From Xylocopa sonorina (Eukaryota > Arthropoda > Insecta > Hymenoptera > Apidae), in contig NC_135194.1 of assembly GCF_050948175.1 (NCBI RefSeq), forward strand, positions 13,012,033 through 13,076,032: a DNA stretch of 64,000 nucleotides. The letters are read 5' to 3'. Positions 38,040-50,376 of the stretch are shown here, piece after piece. A program made the translations under genes and the position numbers. The notes under the pieces are model-generated. The model was given only the letters and a program-made list of their open reading frames with translations. It had not been told where the DNA came from and did no database searches. The stretch's first letter is position 1. The number at the start of each line of letters is the position of its first letter.

Positions 38040-40560
38040 TGTAAAGTAGAATGGCGGAGGCGAAAGGGTGGGCGCGAGCAGAGGGTGAAAGAGAAGGCGG
38101 GAATATACGGCGGTGCTAACGAGGCTCCGAGGATCGAATCAAGACCAAATCTCCGCCGCTGATTGACCAGGGCGAATCCTGGAGAGGCCGAAGGCTAATT
38201 AGCTACCCGGATTTCTGTACGTGACCCGACAACGGGATCCGGAGACGTGGCGATTATGGTTGCTCTGAGCGTCTTAATTTCAACCCCTGCAGGAGGAAAC
38301 CGAGAAGGATAGAGGGGCAAAGCATTATGCCCGCAATGCCGTTCGGTCAAATTTCTCTTTGAGCTCTCTCAGCCAGCCTTGGCTCTGTCATCCCTTTAAA
38401 TAGCCCTCTAAGCACCCTGAAATTCGTCCTCTCCGATATTCCCTTTGAGGCACGATAACTAGATGCTACTTAAACCGAGCAATTCCACCCACCGACGTAT
38501 ATACGCGCCATTCAACCGACTCGCTGTGAAATACTACCGCCGGAGATTATTTTGATGGTAAATCCCGCGCGTATGCAAACAGAGCCACGGGAATTACGCC
38601 AAGACGCCGGTGTAAAATGTTACGTAATAATAAAATCTACTCGACGATCTGTAACGAGTACCGCTCGGGCTACTATTTACTGGATGATCTTCGCTGTCGG
38701 ATTCCACTCGAACGATTCATAGATCGAGCATTCCTCGTTTGCGACTGCAACGCTTTTGATTAAATTTATAACGAAATATCAAATATAATTTACCCGGGTG
38801 TACAAAAATTCCGAAAAATGTCGATCTCCATTTCTTTTCGAACTGCACGCTATAGAGATGTCACGGTTCGTTCAATACTATATGTACGGGCGCGCGTCCC
38901 AAATTTGTCGAAAATTGAACATATCACATTTCGTCATACGACCGTAGAAATAATCCACGTTCACACGGCAATCGGCCGGGTCCAAACATTCCTCGCCCAC
39001 GCTTGAAACTCTATCATGCTCTGATTCGTCACCGTAAACATTCACACGACGAACCTTGCGTTCCCATGCCGCGCGCGGCGCGGAATTCGCCGGACGTTGT
39101 TCAATTTAATTGAAACTTTTCTAAACACGCCCGCAACAATCCTAAAAACGTGCTAGGCAGTAGACGCGGTCACGTTACAATAATTCCGAGCGTTGCGAAA
39201 CTTTTTCGAGAGCTGGCCCAAGGTAGAGGAGAAAAGCTTTGGTGGTGCGGGGGTAAAAAACGCCGCGGTGTGGCCATCAGTGTCCGCGGCATTAATTAAT
39301 TTAAAAGTGGCGCGTTTAGTTGTATAGGGGAACACGCGGCGATGAAAGGTGAGCGACAGCGAAACGCGCGCGTCCTCCTCCCTTTGATCTCGTGGCATAA
39401 CTTGCCTCTTGTAAAACTTTCGTAATGCCGGGCGACGGTATTTTCTGATGCGTTATTATGTAGCACGCCAGCGACAAAAGAAATAGCTTGTTATACCACG
39501 CGACGACCTTTCCCAGCTTGTTATCGCGCTAATCCAGAACCGCTTTCGGTTTCGTTACCAGCGACGCGTCTTTTCACCCGACGACCTTCCTTTCAAATTG
39601 CCCATTCACCCTTATTTCCTTCTTGTTACCCTTATACCCTAAGCGTCGATTCCGCGTGACGAGTGGACGCGCTCCTCGCGACAATATGGCCTAATATACG
39701 TCGCATCTGGGGAAATTTCATCGCGACGCGGGTACACGAAGTGTCCCACCGCCGGTGGTAGACGGCCGCGCGTTAAAATGTCCTCCAATTAAAACACCCT
39801 CTACGAAACGCTCTCGCGAGGAGGAGAACCGAGGCGCGGCACACGAGAGGACGGAAACACTTTTCCTGTCATCAACGCTGATTCGATTTCCCGACGTTGA
39901 AGGCGATACAATTAGACGCGTCGTTTGCAGCGCTGTTAGCGACACCAGCTGGGATCGCGACGAGGAAGGGACGACGGGAAGGTGGATTTAACGAACTTTT
40001 GGCGCCGCGTCTCACCGATGGCCAGCGAACGCGGAACGCTTAATTGGCCCATTCATCGTCGTCCTCGCGCGGGACCAGGACGTCGGCGGGATAGAAGCCT
40101 ACGCGAAAGCTCAAGTTCGAACGCTCAACCCTTATTCGCGACGGGGCGTGTTGGTTCGTCGCGCACAACGGCTGCGGGTAAGTTCGCGCGACTCCACGGG
40201 AGTGGTGTAATTACACGGGCAAACGCGAGAGGGTGAACGATAGACGGGGAGATGTGGGACACCGGTGAAAAGGGCGAGGGTGAGAGTGTAACTTGCAAAT
40301 TTGGCGCGATGCGTGCGACTCGTTGAATCCAATTCAACCGGCTGAAATGTAACGCCCGTCGATTATTGCCGGGTCTATGGAGTGTTCCGTTTTAATCGGA
40401 ACTCGTGGTTGCGTCCCAAAATGCATTTCATATTCGAGCAATAACATTCGCGACTGCTGATTCTTCTCCAAATAAAGGAAATCTCATCGAAAACCTCCGT
40501 CTCGAGTAACAAATAGTTCTACCGCTAATCGTACAGCCGGACGAAGACGGAACACCCTGT

Positions 40561-40593
40561 ACGTGCCACCTGTACCCTGCACAGGTGGCATGT
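40561..40593. promoter_or_regulatory. Inverted pair of CACCTGT / ACAGGTG elements in a 13-base stem
   Basis: TGCCACCTGT (40564-40573) and ACAGGTGGCA (40581-40590) are perfect reverse complements seven bases apart. The stem extends to 13 pairs through one G-T wobble. Each arm contains CACCTG/CAGGTG, the E-box form bound by Snail/Escargot- and ZEB-type zinc fingers. It could act as paired binding sites or as a structured RNA. Confidence 0.45.
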
Positions 40594-43500
40594 CATAAAC
40601 CACAGCACGGCACGCGTGCACACCGAGCACTAAAGCTGGTACGCGTACACACTAGAGCAGAACCGTGCGCCCTGTGTACAGGCCACTGTCGGCCAAGCAA
40701 TCTCTTTCCCTGTGGCGAGTGCGCAGGTAATTAGCCAGGCTCCACTCTATCGTCGATTCAAACTACCGAACCGGGTGTATGCGCGTATACAGACGCGAAG
40801 CGGGTCATTAATTCTACTGCAGTCAAACAGTGTCCACACGCTGGCGGGTCCGTTCCCTGATGGCACGGGCGCACATAGCCGGCAGTGTTTCCCGCGGCTC
40901 GTTCGCCAGCGCGCCCAGTCCCTTCATTATCTTTATTATTTCCCTATCGGTTCGTTATCTTTATTATTTCTGCGTCACGGGCCGAGCGGGAGCGCGAGCA
41001 CGCCCCGGCGAGCGAAAGTCGCGAATTGATTGCCGGGTAGCGCGCGGAAATACAATGGGGCGAGGCGAGCGGAGAAAGGGGGTTCATTTAATCGCATTAA
41101 TCCCGTCCAAGTTCTCCGGCGACGCGTCACGTTGTTATTTTTAATGCATGCGCCCCTCTCTCTGCAGCGTTTTTTTGTTTTGTTTTTCATCGCCCCTCTG
41201 TCTCTGTCCAACTAGGGGTCGGATCGACCCCGCCATCGCGGCTATATACACCTGTGCCTCGACGCAATGGTTCGGTGCAGCCTGGAGTAAAATCGGTTAC
41301 CCCCAACAACGCGGAATGCTCTCTATTCTTCGTACTTTAACCGTTCACGGAACTGTGATAAATATGACTGATTGCATTCGTCGTTAATAGACGACGATAT
41401 GATGGTACTCTTTGAGTTGCTTCGTATTTGGTGGGGTAACCAACTCTGTTATTTCGTGCTCGATAAACAGCTCGACGGAAAGTACGCGTGCAACAGCATA
41501 CGCGGATTTGCTCGCGAATACTTACTGGGACAAAGTTCTTTTTGGTATAGCAGTTTCGAGGAACTTCTCCAGGAAGGGAGAGGAGGAAATCTCTGTCGGA
41601 GATCCGGAGAAACCTGTCGTAGTCCTGGTTGTATCCTTTTCGAGTATTTGAGAGATAGAGCCCCCCCTCGTTGCCAACTGATAGGCGAATCGAGGAGGTC
41701 TGCTAGAGAACCTCGACGTTCCATTAGCTCGATAATTTGATCGGCGATAGGTTGACAAAACAACGGTCCCGAGCAGACGGAGAGCCGACGCCACTGCGAC
41801 GATATCAAGGAAAAGATAAGACCACCCACCCTTCAATTTAATCGAACCAGAGTCCCCGTGATTTCCTCCCTTTCCCTGTTTCTAGGTTCTCTCTTCTGTT
41901 TTTACGAAATATTTTCGCGTGCGCCCTTTATCCATACCCGCCCTACGATACCACGAATACTGCGTATCCAGAAGCTGACTGGGACCGAATCGAAACCAAA
42001 ATCAAAACCAAAGTGTTACAGTCGCGCCTGAATGGGGGGTGGTTGCTTCTGTCATAGAAGAGATTTCACAATTACGGCATCCCCAGCCCCGAATCCCTCT
42101 CGCGGTATTCCAGTTAGGCTATTTCGAATGCGAGCCGCAATGCATTTCGTGTGTACGAGGAAACGTAACCAATGGAACACGGACGTCCTATATTATTACG
42201 ATCCGACGAGTTTGCACCCTGTACGTTCGCGGCAACCAATTCCAATTCCCTGCTCAGGCCAACGTGACGGCCAGCAAATAATTTACGAATAATGAGGACG
42301 TTACGTGGAACCCGGCCAGATCGTCCCCTCTCTGTAACCATCCCGCGCCCTCTTCTGCACCTGCACGCGGTATACAGAGGCGGACGCCGCGCGATACGTA
42401 GTTAACCGACAGATTGTGAACGTACCAATCCTGCACGTGATCAACCGTGAAATGCGCTTATAAATTATTCCCGGTACGGCCTTCCAAGTGAAATCGGATA
42501 CATTAGTATCGAGCCATCGAGCTCGCGTTTTACAAATAATCCGCGACTGGGTGGGGTGGTGCACGGTTTCTTACTCGCTGCCGCGCGAGAACACGACACT
42601 GTTACGAGCTGTCGAAGGGCATCCCTCTTTTCGCGTTGCATTTTCAGGAAACCCGCGCGACGTCTGTCAATTTACAGTCACGCACTCTTGCGCCCGACAA
42701 GGTATCCCTTTCTTTCGCCTCCAAGTTTTTTAAATGTCCATCACTGTCGTTCCGACCGATTTACCGCGGAAAACCGGAATTCCACTTGACACAGGCGGTG
42801 TGTAACGCAGGCGAAAAACGTAACAGTCGCGCTGCGTCCGCGTTTACGTACGCGCGCGCGTTTTACGCCGCCGTTTCCTCCCCCTACTGGCGGGGCAATA
42901 AAATCCAACGTCGCGGAGGAATAAAAGCTTATAATCCGGAAAACTACGCTCCCGTTGTTTCTGCCTGCAGCCCTAAAGGTTAAAGCGTCGCGGGGTTGTC
43001 GCGCGTAGGCAACGACCACTACCAACTAACGAAACTACCCCCCGCGTTCCTTCTACGAGCGCGTAGACTCGCGCGACCCCGATGCCCTCCGAACAATATC
43101 CCACCCTCGCAACGGAATGCGCGTCGTTGGACATCCGAGAGACGAAGAAACCGTAGTCCTCTTATTCTGCACGAGCGAGGGAGCAGGCGTGCAATACCGC
43201 GTCGAGGCAAGCGGGAGAATCTTATTAGAAACTCCTACCAGCTTAGTATCGATTCCGCATCAATTTGCATTGTTCAAGACGATCCGGAGGAAACTATTCG
43301 CCGCTTGGTCGCTGTTACCTGCTCTCTAACAGTCTAGACGGAGAGCCGACGTGGCAACGAACGAGATAGGGTGATAGAGAGTAAACAGGAGAGACGCGCG
43401 CGGATAGAAAGAGAGATATTACGGGGGCGAGGGGGGCGAAGATTCCGTGAGTTAGAGCTCCTCAGAGGAGAGGGCGAGAGCGTGCCGGAGAAAGAGGCAA

Positions 43501-43650
43501 GCGGAGGGGTTGTCAATACCATCCATTACTGTCATGACGCCTTTATTACTATCGTCGTTCCGTTGCTTTCCATACGGTCGAAGGGTTTCCAAAGCACCCG
43601 TCCCGACGCGGCTTACCGTTGGCAAGACAAGTAGCGTTTCGAAGTAGGGT

Positions 43651-43669
43651 GAGAGAGAGAGAGAGAGAG
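43651..43669 (+). repeat. (GA)n microsatellite
   Basis: About 9.5 uninterrupted GA units followed by GGCGAGATAGG. Confidence 0.9.
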
Positions 43670-44533
43670 GGCGAGATAGGACCCGACCACTTTGTCCCGA
43701 TAGATACGCGTACGTATAATCGGATGTGAAAGATTTCGTCCGTGGCAGAAGTTCGACGTCGACAGAAATTTCTGGCGGTTCCTGGATGGGGGACAGCGGG
43801 GTTGGGAGCCAGGCAATGAGCGAAGCTATCGTCGGATAGCGAGGCAATCTTCGAAATCTGGGTCAAGTTGGAACCGAGGAACTTTTCGAATTTCGCCGAC
43901 GAAAGATCGAGCAAATGGAGCGAAATTGTCGCGATCTCCTGCCCGTATCGGTAACGCATTAATCTAAAGATTGTATTCCCGTCGGATCATATCTCGATCT
44001 ATGATTGATCGCTGTTAATGCCTAGATAGGTTTTTAACAATGCGTCCTATTTTCCTTCCCCTCGAGCGGCTTTAAATTGAACCGTATATATTTCCACGCG
44101 TCAAACGGTGCAATTTATCATCCCCCGCGAAAGAGTATTAAATTAAGGGTTACCAAACCGCGGGAAAGTAATAACGAAAACAGCCGCGGGTTCGCTCGAA
44201 TACTCTCAAAGCGTCTAATAATATGAATGGAAAATTCAACAACAGAGAAGTGGGTAAAGCGGCCGCGACACTTGGTCGGCGGAAAAATAACCACCCGGTG
44301 CCCGGTGAAAAGTAAGGGCTGAACAGCTCTTTAAATATTATCGTTCGTTCGCGGGACACGAACGTGTCGGACGTGGCGCACCGTCGCTGGAACGCGAAAG
44401 ACACATCCGGATCGTTCAATTTCGCATCGTGCCGCGGGAAAATAGACCTACGAAGTCTATAGAGAGCGCGAAAACGCGGACGGGGGTTGATCCAGTCGCA
44501 TGCAGATTCCGCGGATGATCCGTGGCGGGCAGG

Positions 44534-44562
44534 GGCCGAAAGTGACTCGGCCACTTTCGGCC
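44534..44562. other. Perfect 11-bp stem-loop
   Basis: GGCCGAAAGTG (44534-44544) and CACTTTCGGCC (44552-44562) are exact reverse complements around the 7-base loop ACTCGGC. This is the strongest short G+C-containing stem I found and is not made of simple repeats. No poly-T tract follows, and no known RNA family is matched. Confidence 0.55.
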
Positions 44563-44707
44563 GGCAGGCAATAACCAGCCAGGAGAGCAATATAAGAGCA
44601 CGCGAGCGACTTGTACAAAGTGAAGAGCATATTTATTGCGGGCCATAACAGGCCAGGCTTGTGACGGTGCCCTCAGAGACGACAGGTCTCACGGGAGGAG
44701 CTGTGAG

Positions 44708-44749
44708 ATATATATATATACACACACGCACACACACATATATATATAT
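44708..44749 (+). repeat. Compound (AT)n(AC)n(AT)n microsatellite
   Basis: An AT array, then CACACACGCACACACA, then a second AT array. The two AT arms can pair with the CA block as loop. The open frames across it (Tyr-Ile-His-Thr repeats) are repeat artefacts. Confidence 0.92.
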
Positions 44750-44856
44750 TTTCGGATGGTGCACACGACCACGGCCTATCTCCCGCGGAAATGCCATTTT
44801 CGAGACTCGACGTTCCCGGAAAGCAATAATACCGAAAGCAGTTTTAATAAAGGCTC

Positions 44857-44876
44857 AGCCACGATATATCGTGGCT
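44857..44876. repeat. 20-base perfect palindrome AGCCACGATATATCGTGGCT
   Basis: Both halves are exact reverse complements, with a non-repetitive AGCCACGATA arm. It may be a dimeric protein-binding site or a cruciform. No paralogous copy was noticed in the window. Confidence 0.88.
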
Positions 44877-45457
44877 ATGACCCCACACCACACCTGTCCG
44901 GGCCTGCTGTACATTGCCATCGCCGTCCTATCGTCCATTCTTCCATCCGCCTCGTCCCAACCCTCGCGTTGCCGCCGCACCCCCGAACGACCGCGGCGTA
45001 CAGGAGGCGCAAGCGAGCCCACCGTCCTATTCCCGTCGATGCCCGAATTTTTTTCCCAACAGTGATTCCTCTCCTCGGCCCCTCCTGGCTCCAGATTGTG
45101 CTCGTCCCTCGGCATCCCCCCTCGCAACGGTCCGCCCGCGATATTTTATCCGCGTCCCGTTTCATTATTTTTAACGATGCCCATTTTATTACGTAATTCG
45201 TTTCAATTTATACGCGGAAGCTATACCACTCGAATCCTGCTCATAATAACGCAAAAAGTCGCGTCGGGGGAAAAACCCGGGATAAAGGATCAGCGTTTCT
45301 GTCCCGTCTCTTTGGCTCGTCCTCCCCCTCGTTTCCCGTCCACGTTCGCGCGTCAGGATCGTCTGCATGAAGCGCCTCCGACAGACAGGCGGACAGAGCG
45401 AGAGAGGGGAAACGAGAAGGAGAAAAAAAAGAATTAATCCCTGGAAAGTCAGAGGTA

Positions 45458-45476
45458 GGGGGAGGGGGGGGGGGGG
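45458..45476 (+). repeat. G-run (G5 A G13)
   Basis: A single long guanine run on the plus strand within a purine-rich patch. It may form intra- or intermolecular quadruplexes and is a likely site of length error in assembly. Confidence 0.9.
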
Positions 45477-48400
45477 CTGGGAAGAGATACGCAAGAAAGC
45501 CGGGAGATTAAACCGGAAGATATATTGCGTATCCCGCGCCATAAACAGACTGATGAGACGTACGCGCGATAGGATTGGCCGGGTAAAATGCTTTCTCTCG
45601 AATTACCCCGGGCAACCCTGACTTGCTCGATAATAATTCCCAGCGTTCTCCCGCGGAACAATACGAACGCATCCCACCCCCTGTAACGCATTCGCCTCCC
45701 CCTCTACCATATTTTTCATCCATCCTCGCGGAATAATCTGCAGCGGCGAATGCGTCGCAACGCGGCCGTTGATGTCTGAAGGAATTGAACAATCCAAGTA
45801 GCTCTGGCGCGGTGGAAAACAAAGGGTTTATGCAGAGGGATCTTATTGGCTTATCTGGCATCGGACTGTCGCTACTGTTCTGACGCAGCCACCCTTAATT
45901 TCCTGCTCGCTAGCGTACGTATTTCTGTACGCGCGATCCTCTGCTTGGTTGCACTCCATTCGCAGGGTGAAGAGAGTCGTCCTTCCGGGCGGCACGCCGA
46001 CGACACTGGTCATGCCTGAGCGGAATCGGGGCGACGACGAATCTAAATTGGAATCTGCCGCCGACGAGGATCGAGCGAACGCCTACGCATCCCAACCGCT
46101 CGCTGGGGGTTCCGCGATGCCGGGAAGATACGGGGAGATTGTCGCGCGAATCGTCGTCCCGTCGTTGACACGTTCGATTGGCCGTTCGACACGCCACGGA
46201 ATTCAATCGAATCGCGTCGAATGCTTCTGCGAACGGTTTTTTTCGCGAACGAGGGAGAGAGAGGAAGGGCAAGGAAAGACGGAGACGAGAGCAGATATAT
46301 TTTTGCGAGCACGCCGCTCATGCGTGCGCTGGCCGTACGAATCCGTGTGATTTATAGAGGTGACAACGCACCGATGGTCCGGCAAATATCGATTTTTCAA
46401 TATCCCTGACGCTCGATACGCGGAGGCATACGTGACGCCCGGCCAGGTCTGGCACGTCCAAATTATCATACGTCGAGCGATTCCCGAATTAATTCTATTT
46501 CGCTGCAGCCAATGGATCGTCGGGAAATTCGCGCGACTGAGTGCTCGTTGGCCAGGACCAATTTTTTCCCCCAATCGATCTAAATTGCAACGATAAGGAA
46601 AGGCGAGAGCAGGACTTAACGCAGCGTGAAGGGGACGCGGCAGAATTTTGCGCGCAGCACACGCATGGCTCAAGACAGCTGATAGGGTTAAAAGGTAGAG
46701 GGTGGAGCTTGTAACGCAACGTGCTGTGTTGTACGCGCGATATTTTCCCTGGCAATTACGTCTTAGGCGCAGCTGCGCCGCCAAGTGTTTTCTAATGCAG
46801 ATTATCCAGGTTACTCGGCAACAACGGTGTCTGCGTCCCTATCGTAATAAGCCCTCGAGCGGCTATATTTCCCCGGAGATGGTGTCTGACGTCGGAATTA
46901 ACCGTACCGCTGGTATCCTTAATTTTTAAAGTTATTTTACCGGCGAAGTAAAACGGCCACGTTCCGCGATCCACGCGACTCTTAGCCAGCCTCTTTCGTT
47001 ACCTCTTTTCAACCTAACCCTCGTTACCCACCACCGCGCCGTTCGCCTTCCGCTACCACCCCCACCGACCGCCAGGACGAGCAAATCTTTTTCAATCTCT
47101 TATGAATCCTTTACGAGTACGGCGAGATTGGAGAATAAGAGATCAAGCTGAACGGGTGGTCGGAAAGAGAAGGATAAGAACGAGGTAAATCTCGTAAAGA
47201 GCGTCGAAGAGATGGGTGGAGGGTGGTCAAGGGGTTGAAGCGCAAGATGGGAGCGCAAGAGAACGGGAAAGAATGAATGGTATAGGATGGGTTAAAAAGA
47301 GGAAGAAACGGCAGGAAGCGGTGGAGCCACGAGATTCTAGACCATCCCTCTTCTCCAGCCACCCCCTTTCCCCTCCCCGAGCATCGATAATTCCGCCGCG
47401 TAAATCCTTAAACGCGTCATAATGGACTTTGCCTTGGTTATTATCGACTCCGCCTCTATCGGGGCTGGAATTCCTATCCTCTCGGTTCGAAACTGTACCA
47501 CGGTCCGTTAGACGATCCACGAGCAGCCAAGCAAGAGGAACGGAAGATCGACAAAGCGGGCGACAGGGGAAATGGTGAAACGGCGCGAGGCGCCGGAAGA
47601 GCAGACCGACGGAGAGAGAAAGGTGGCGGGGTCACACCTCGAAGTCGAACTCGAGCGGCACGATTTAGTTGTGACTCGGGCGGAGAGAGTGCGAGAGAGC
47701 GATAAGTGCTCTTCAGTGTTAAATCCACAGGGATAGCTGGTGTATATATAAGGCGGAGGATGATGCGGGGATGAAATCCGCTCGCAGGTGTTAAAATATT
47801 CGACGCGCCAGGAAGCACGGCCTCGCTCACCATCGGATGCTGGGGCAACACACTCGAAAATACTTTTACGCTTGATCGCTCTTCCAGCGGCACGGCGGAA
47901 TGGAAGTCGCGCCATTATATGGTAGCCAGCTCGCGCCATAGTTGAAAGCCCGAAGAATATTTCGAGATAAATCCGGGCAAATTTATGAAATCAACGCGCA
48001 GATAAATTTTTTCGATAATTCCACGGACGGAACACGGCCGTGCACCATCGCAGCGCGGAATGTGCGCGGGGCGCGCATGTATTTTCAAAATAAGTAGAAC
48101 GAATGCTAAGGAGAACCGTTCGCAACGCGTTGCAATTTTGTGAAAAATGGAAAAACAACACCATTAAATAGCTCCTCCACACACTGCTTTCCCATACCCA
48201 TAACCATTTCTCGTCATCTTGCAACACTGTTGTTCGTATCAATGTCTATAGAAACATGGCGTCCGCGTTCTCGCCTAAAGAAGAATATACAATCGCAGCC
48301 CTCGCGAACGGTTTCGTAAATGAGAAAGCATAGCACGCGTTAAAAATATACAAGCAACGCATCGTAGCGGGGGTGGGGCCCCAGTCAAAATGTTTTCCTT

Positions 48401-50148
48401 CCCTCGTTTCACCAATATTATCGCAATTCCTGGTACCGCGGCATCTCGAGCGAAGAGAAAACACGCATTTCGGGTATGGAACAGAGCGGTGTTGCTTATG
48501 TACTATGCATGCCGGCGCATCGCGGGCCCATACGGGGCTGTCGCGGGGAAACACTTTAATGGTACACAGCCTGACGACTAAGACCGGAAACGAGTGGATG
48601 TGGAATCGGAAGGGGAGTAAAAAACGTCCCGGATACTTTCCCCGTGGCATCGACAATGCCCGAGGAGAGACACGCGGTGCAGTCAACTCGTGAACCTGGC
48701 ATGTACGTACACGCGTGCATCCATGTATGTACAGTGTTCCGCAAAATTCTTAAGCCACCAGCGACGCTAAATTCTGTAGCGACGCGCGGTTCACGGACTC
48801 GTCGAAATTGCGAGCTTTAGAATTCGCCGAGAACGGAATCGTAGGAAATACGAAACGAGTCGGATTAAGAGGGAGCAGAGTGCGTTCGCTATACTTTGTC
48901 GATCGTTTGCCTGAGACTTTTGCACGGTACTGTATGCGCACCGAGGAGACAGTGAACGCCGGAATAGAGGAGAGGCGAGCGTGTGTGTACACGCGCACGT
49001 ACATACATAACCGTGTACAAGATAGAAGAGCTGGCCTAGGTACGAGTTACCCAAACTCCCATTCGATTCGAGCGACAAACTTTGCAAGCAGTTTGATCGC
49101 CGGAGTTACAGATTCACCGTAGAACTCTGAACTCGAAATAGGGAATCTATTATCGAGGCAGCGTTTACACGCAGACGTTCGTTTACGCGACTTGCCGACC
49201 CGGCCGCTGTCATAACCGCCCGAGATCGGTGCCCCGATCTCGCTGTCAACTACTGCCAGTAAATCGTAAGTCAGGATCAAGCCGAAAATACCGCTTTCCC
49301 AACTGGACGCTCGAATTTCATCGAGCAATCAATGCGATACAGTGGACGTGGTCCTCGACAAATGGAAGCCGCGAAAAAGCGAATATAATCTCGCGCGACG
49401 CGACGCATGAATTTACATTAATTTTCATCAAATTTTATTTCAATATTATTCCGCAAATAACTGCGACAGCGAGTAAACATCGGAAGTGCCGTAATTGTTT
49501 TCTTTCCCGCAAGTAAAACATAATAACGGGATATTTTTACGGTTTCAATATTTGTTCGACTTGAAGCTGGAATTAAAAATGTCTTTTTGTTTCTGCACGG
49601 TGCGTCGATGCTCGTTTCGTACGTGATTCGTGCGGGAAGAGGGGTTGCACGGCGCTTCAACCCTTCGAGCGATCGTCCTGTTCCGGATCGAAGAACGCGT
49701 GCAAAAATTAGACACCGCTAACGCGATGCAGAACGTAGCCCGCGCCCACACAGCCGCCTCGCTCTTTGTCCTCCTTCTTTTTTTTTTTCTCCTTTTCTTT
49801 TCATCGTCGAAATACCAGTCGCGAAAGCTTCCCGTAATTTTGCGAGAATCCCCGGATAAACGGGGTAAGCTTGAAAGGTGGATGCGGGTATCCTGGCAGA
49901 TTCACGACGTAAATACATTTGTCTCGCCTGCTAAGTGGGCCGCTGTCTCTTCGTTGCCGAATAAATGCCAGCCAAATAAAACTTCCTGGCTACACACAAA
50001 CGCAATTACCGGACGTATTCCAGGCGAAGGGAAGAGGCCACCGGACGAAAGACGCATTGCCGTTCCGTAGCCGGGTCCCGTTTGCACCGGTGCCCCGAAA
50101 CCTACTGTCCAACATCGCGCGAAATTAACTGCGCCAACCCCCCTTTCG

Positions 50149-50376
50149 TTACCGTCGTATCGTCGCTCGAGCAGGTTCGATCCTCGACGACGCGACCCCT
50201 CCTGCGGACCAGGACCCCTTTGAACGATGGAAATTAAACCCGTACAATCGAATCTCTCCAGCATCGAACGTCAGGTCCAGTGATGGCTGCGCGCACAGAT
50301 CTGCGTGCACCGAAAAAACATCATCGACCATTGGGCCGGAAGATCGCCGTAGGGCGTGCACGATGGAAATTTGCAT
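50149..50376 (-). CDS. Orphan 75-codon open frame, doubtful
   Basis: The frame starts with ATG at 50376 and runs to a TAA. The composition is balanced (for example VDDVFSVHADLCAQPSLDL). There is a possible acceptor (CATCTCCAG) just upstream and a GTAACG near the end. No signal peptide, membrane segment or known domain is seen. Frames of this length arise often by chance here, so this is recorded only as a candidate. Confidence 0.1.
   Translation of the reverse strand: MQISIVHALRRSSGPMVDDVFSVHADLCAQPSLDLTFDAGEIRLYGFNFHRSKGSWSAGGVASSRIEPARATIRR

Larger units (their letters stand above)
38040..44530. other. Block with no recognised gene; regulatory-like palindromes only
   Basis: No known domain is visible. 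Plus-strand open frames at 41399-41740 (ATG start, about 114 codons) and 42039-42281 (Cys-containing) have protein-like composition but no domain, and the first has a second open frame overlapping it. An inverted CACCTG/CAGGTG pair occurs at 40561-40593 and a GA array at 43651-43669. A+T-richer sequence lies at about 38440-38830. Confidence 0.45.

Noticed and set aside
41399..41740. Plus-strand ATG frame of about 114 codons with protein-like composition
   Set aside because: A second, equally protein-like frame overlaps it and no family is matched, so composition alone is not evidence.
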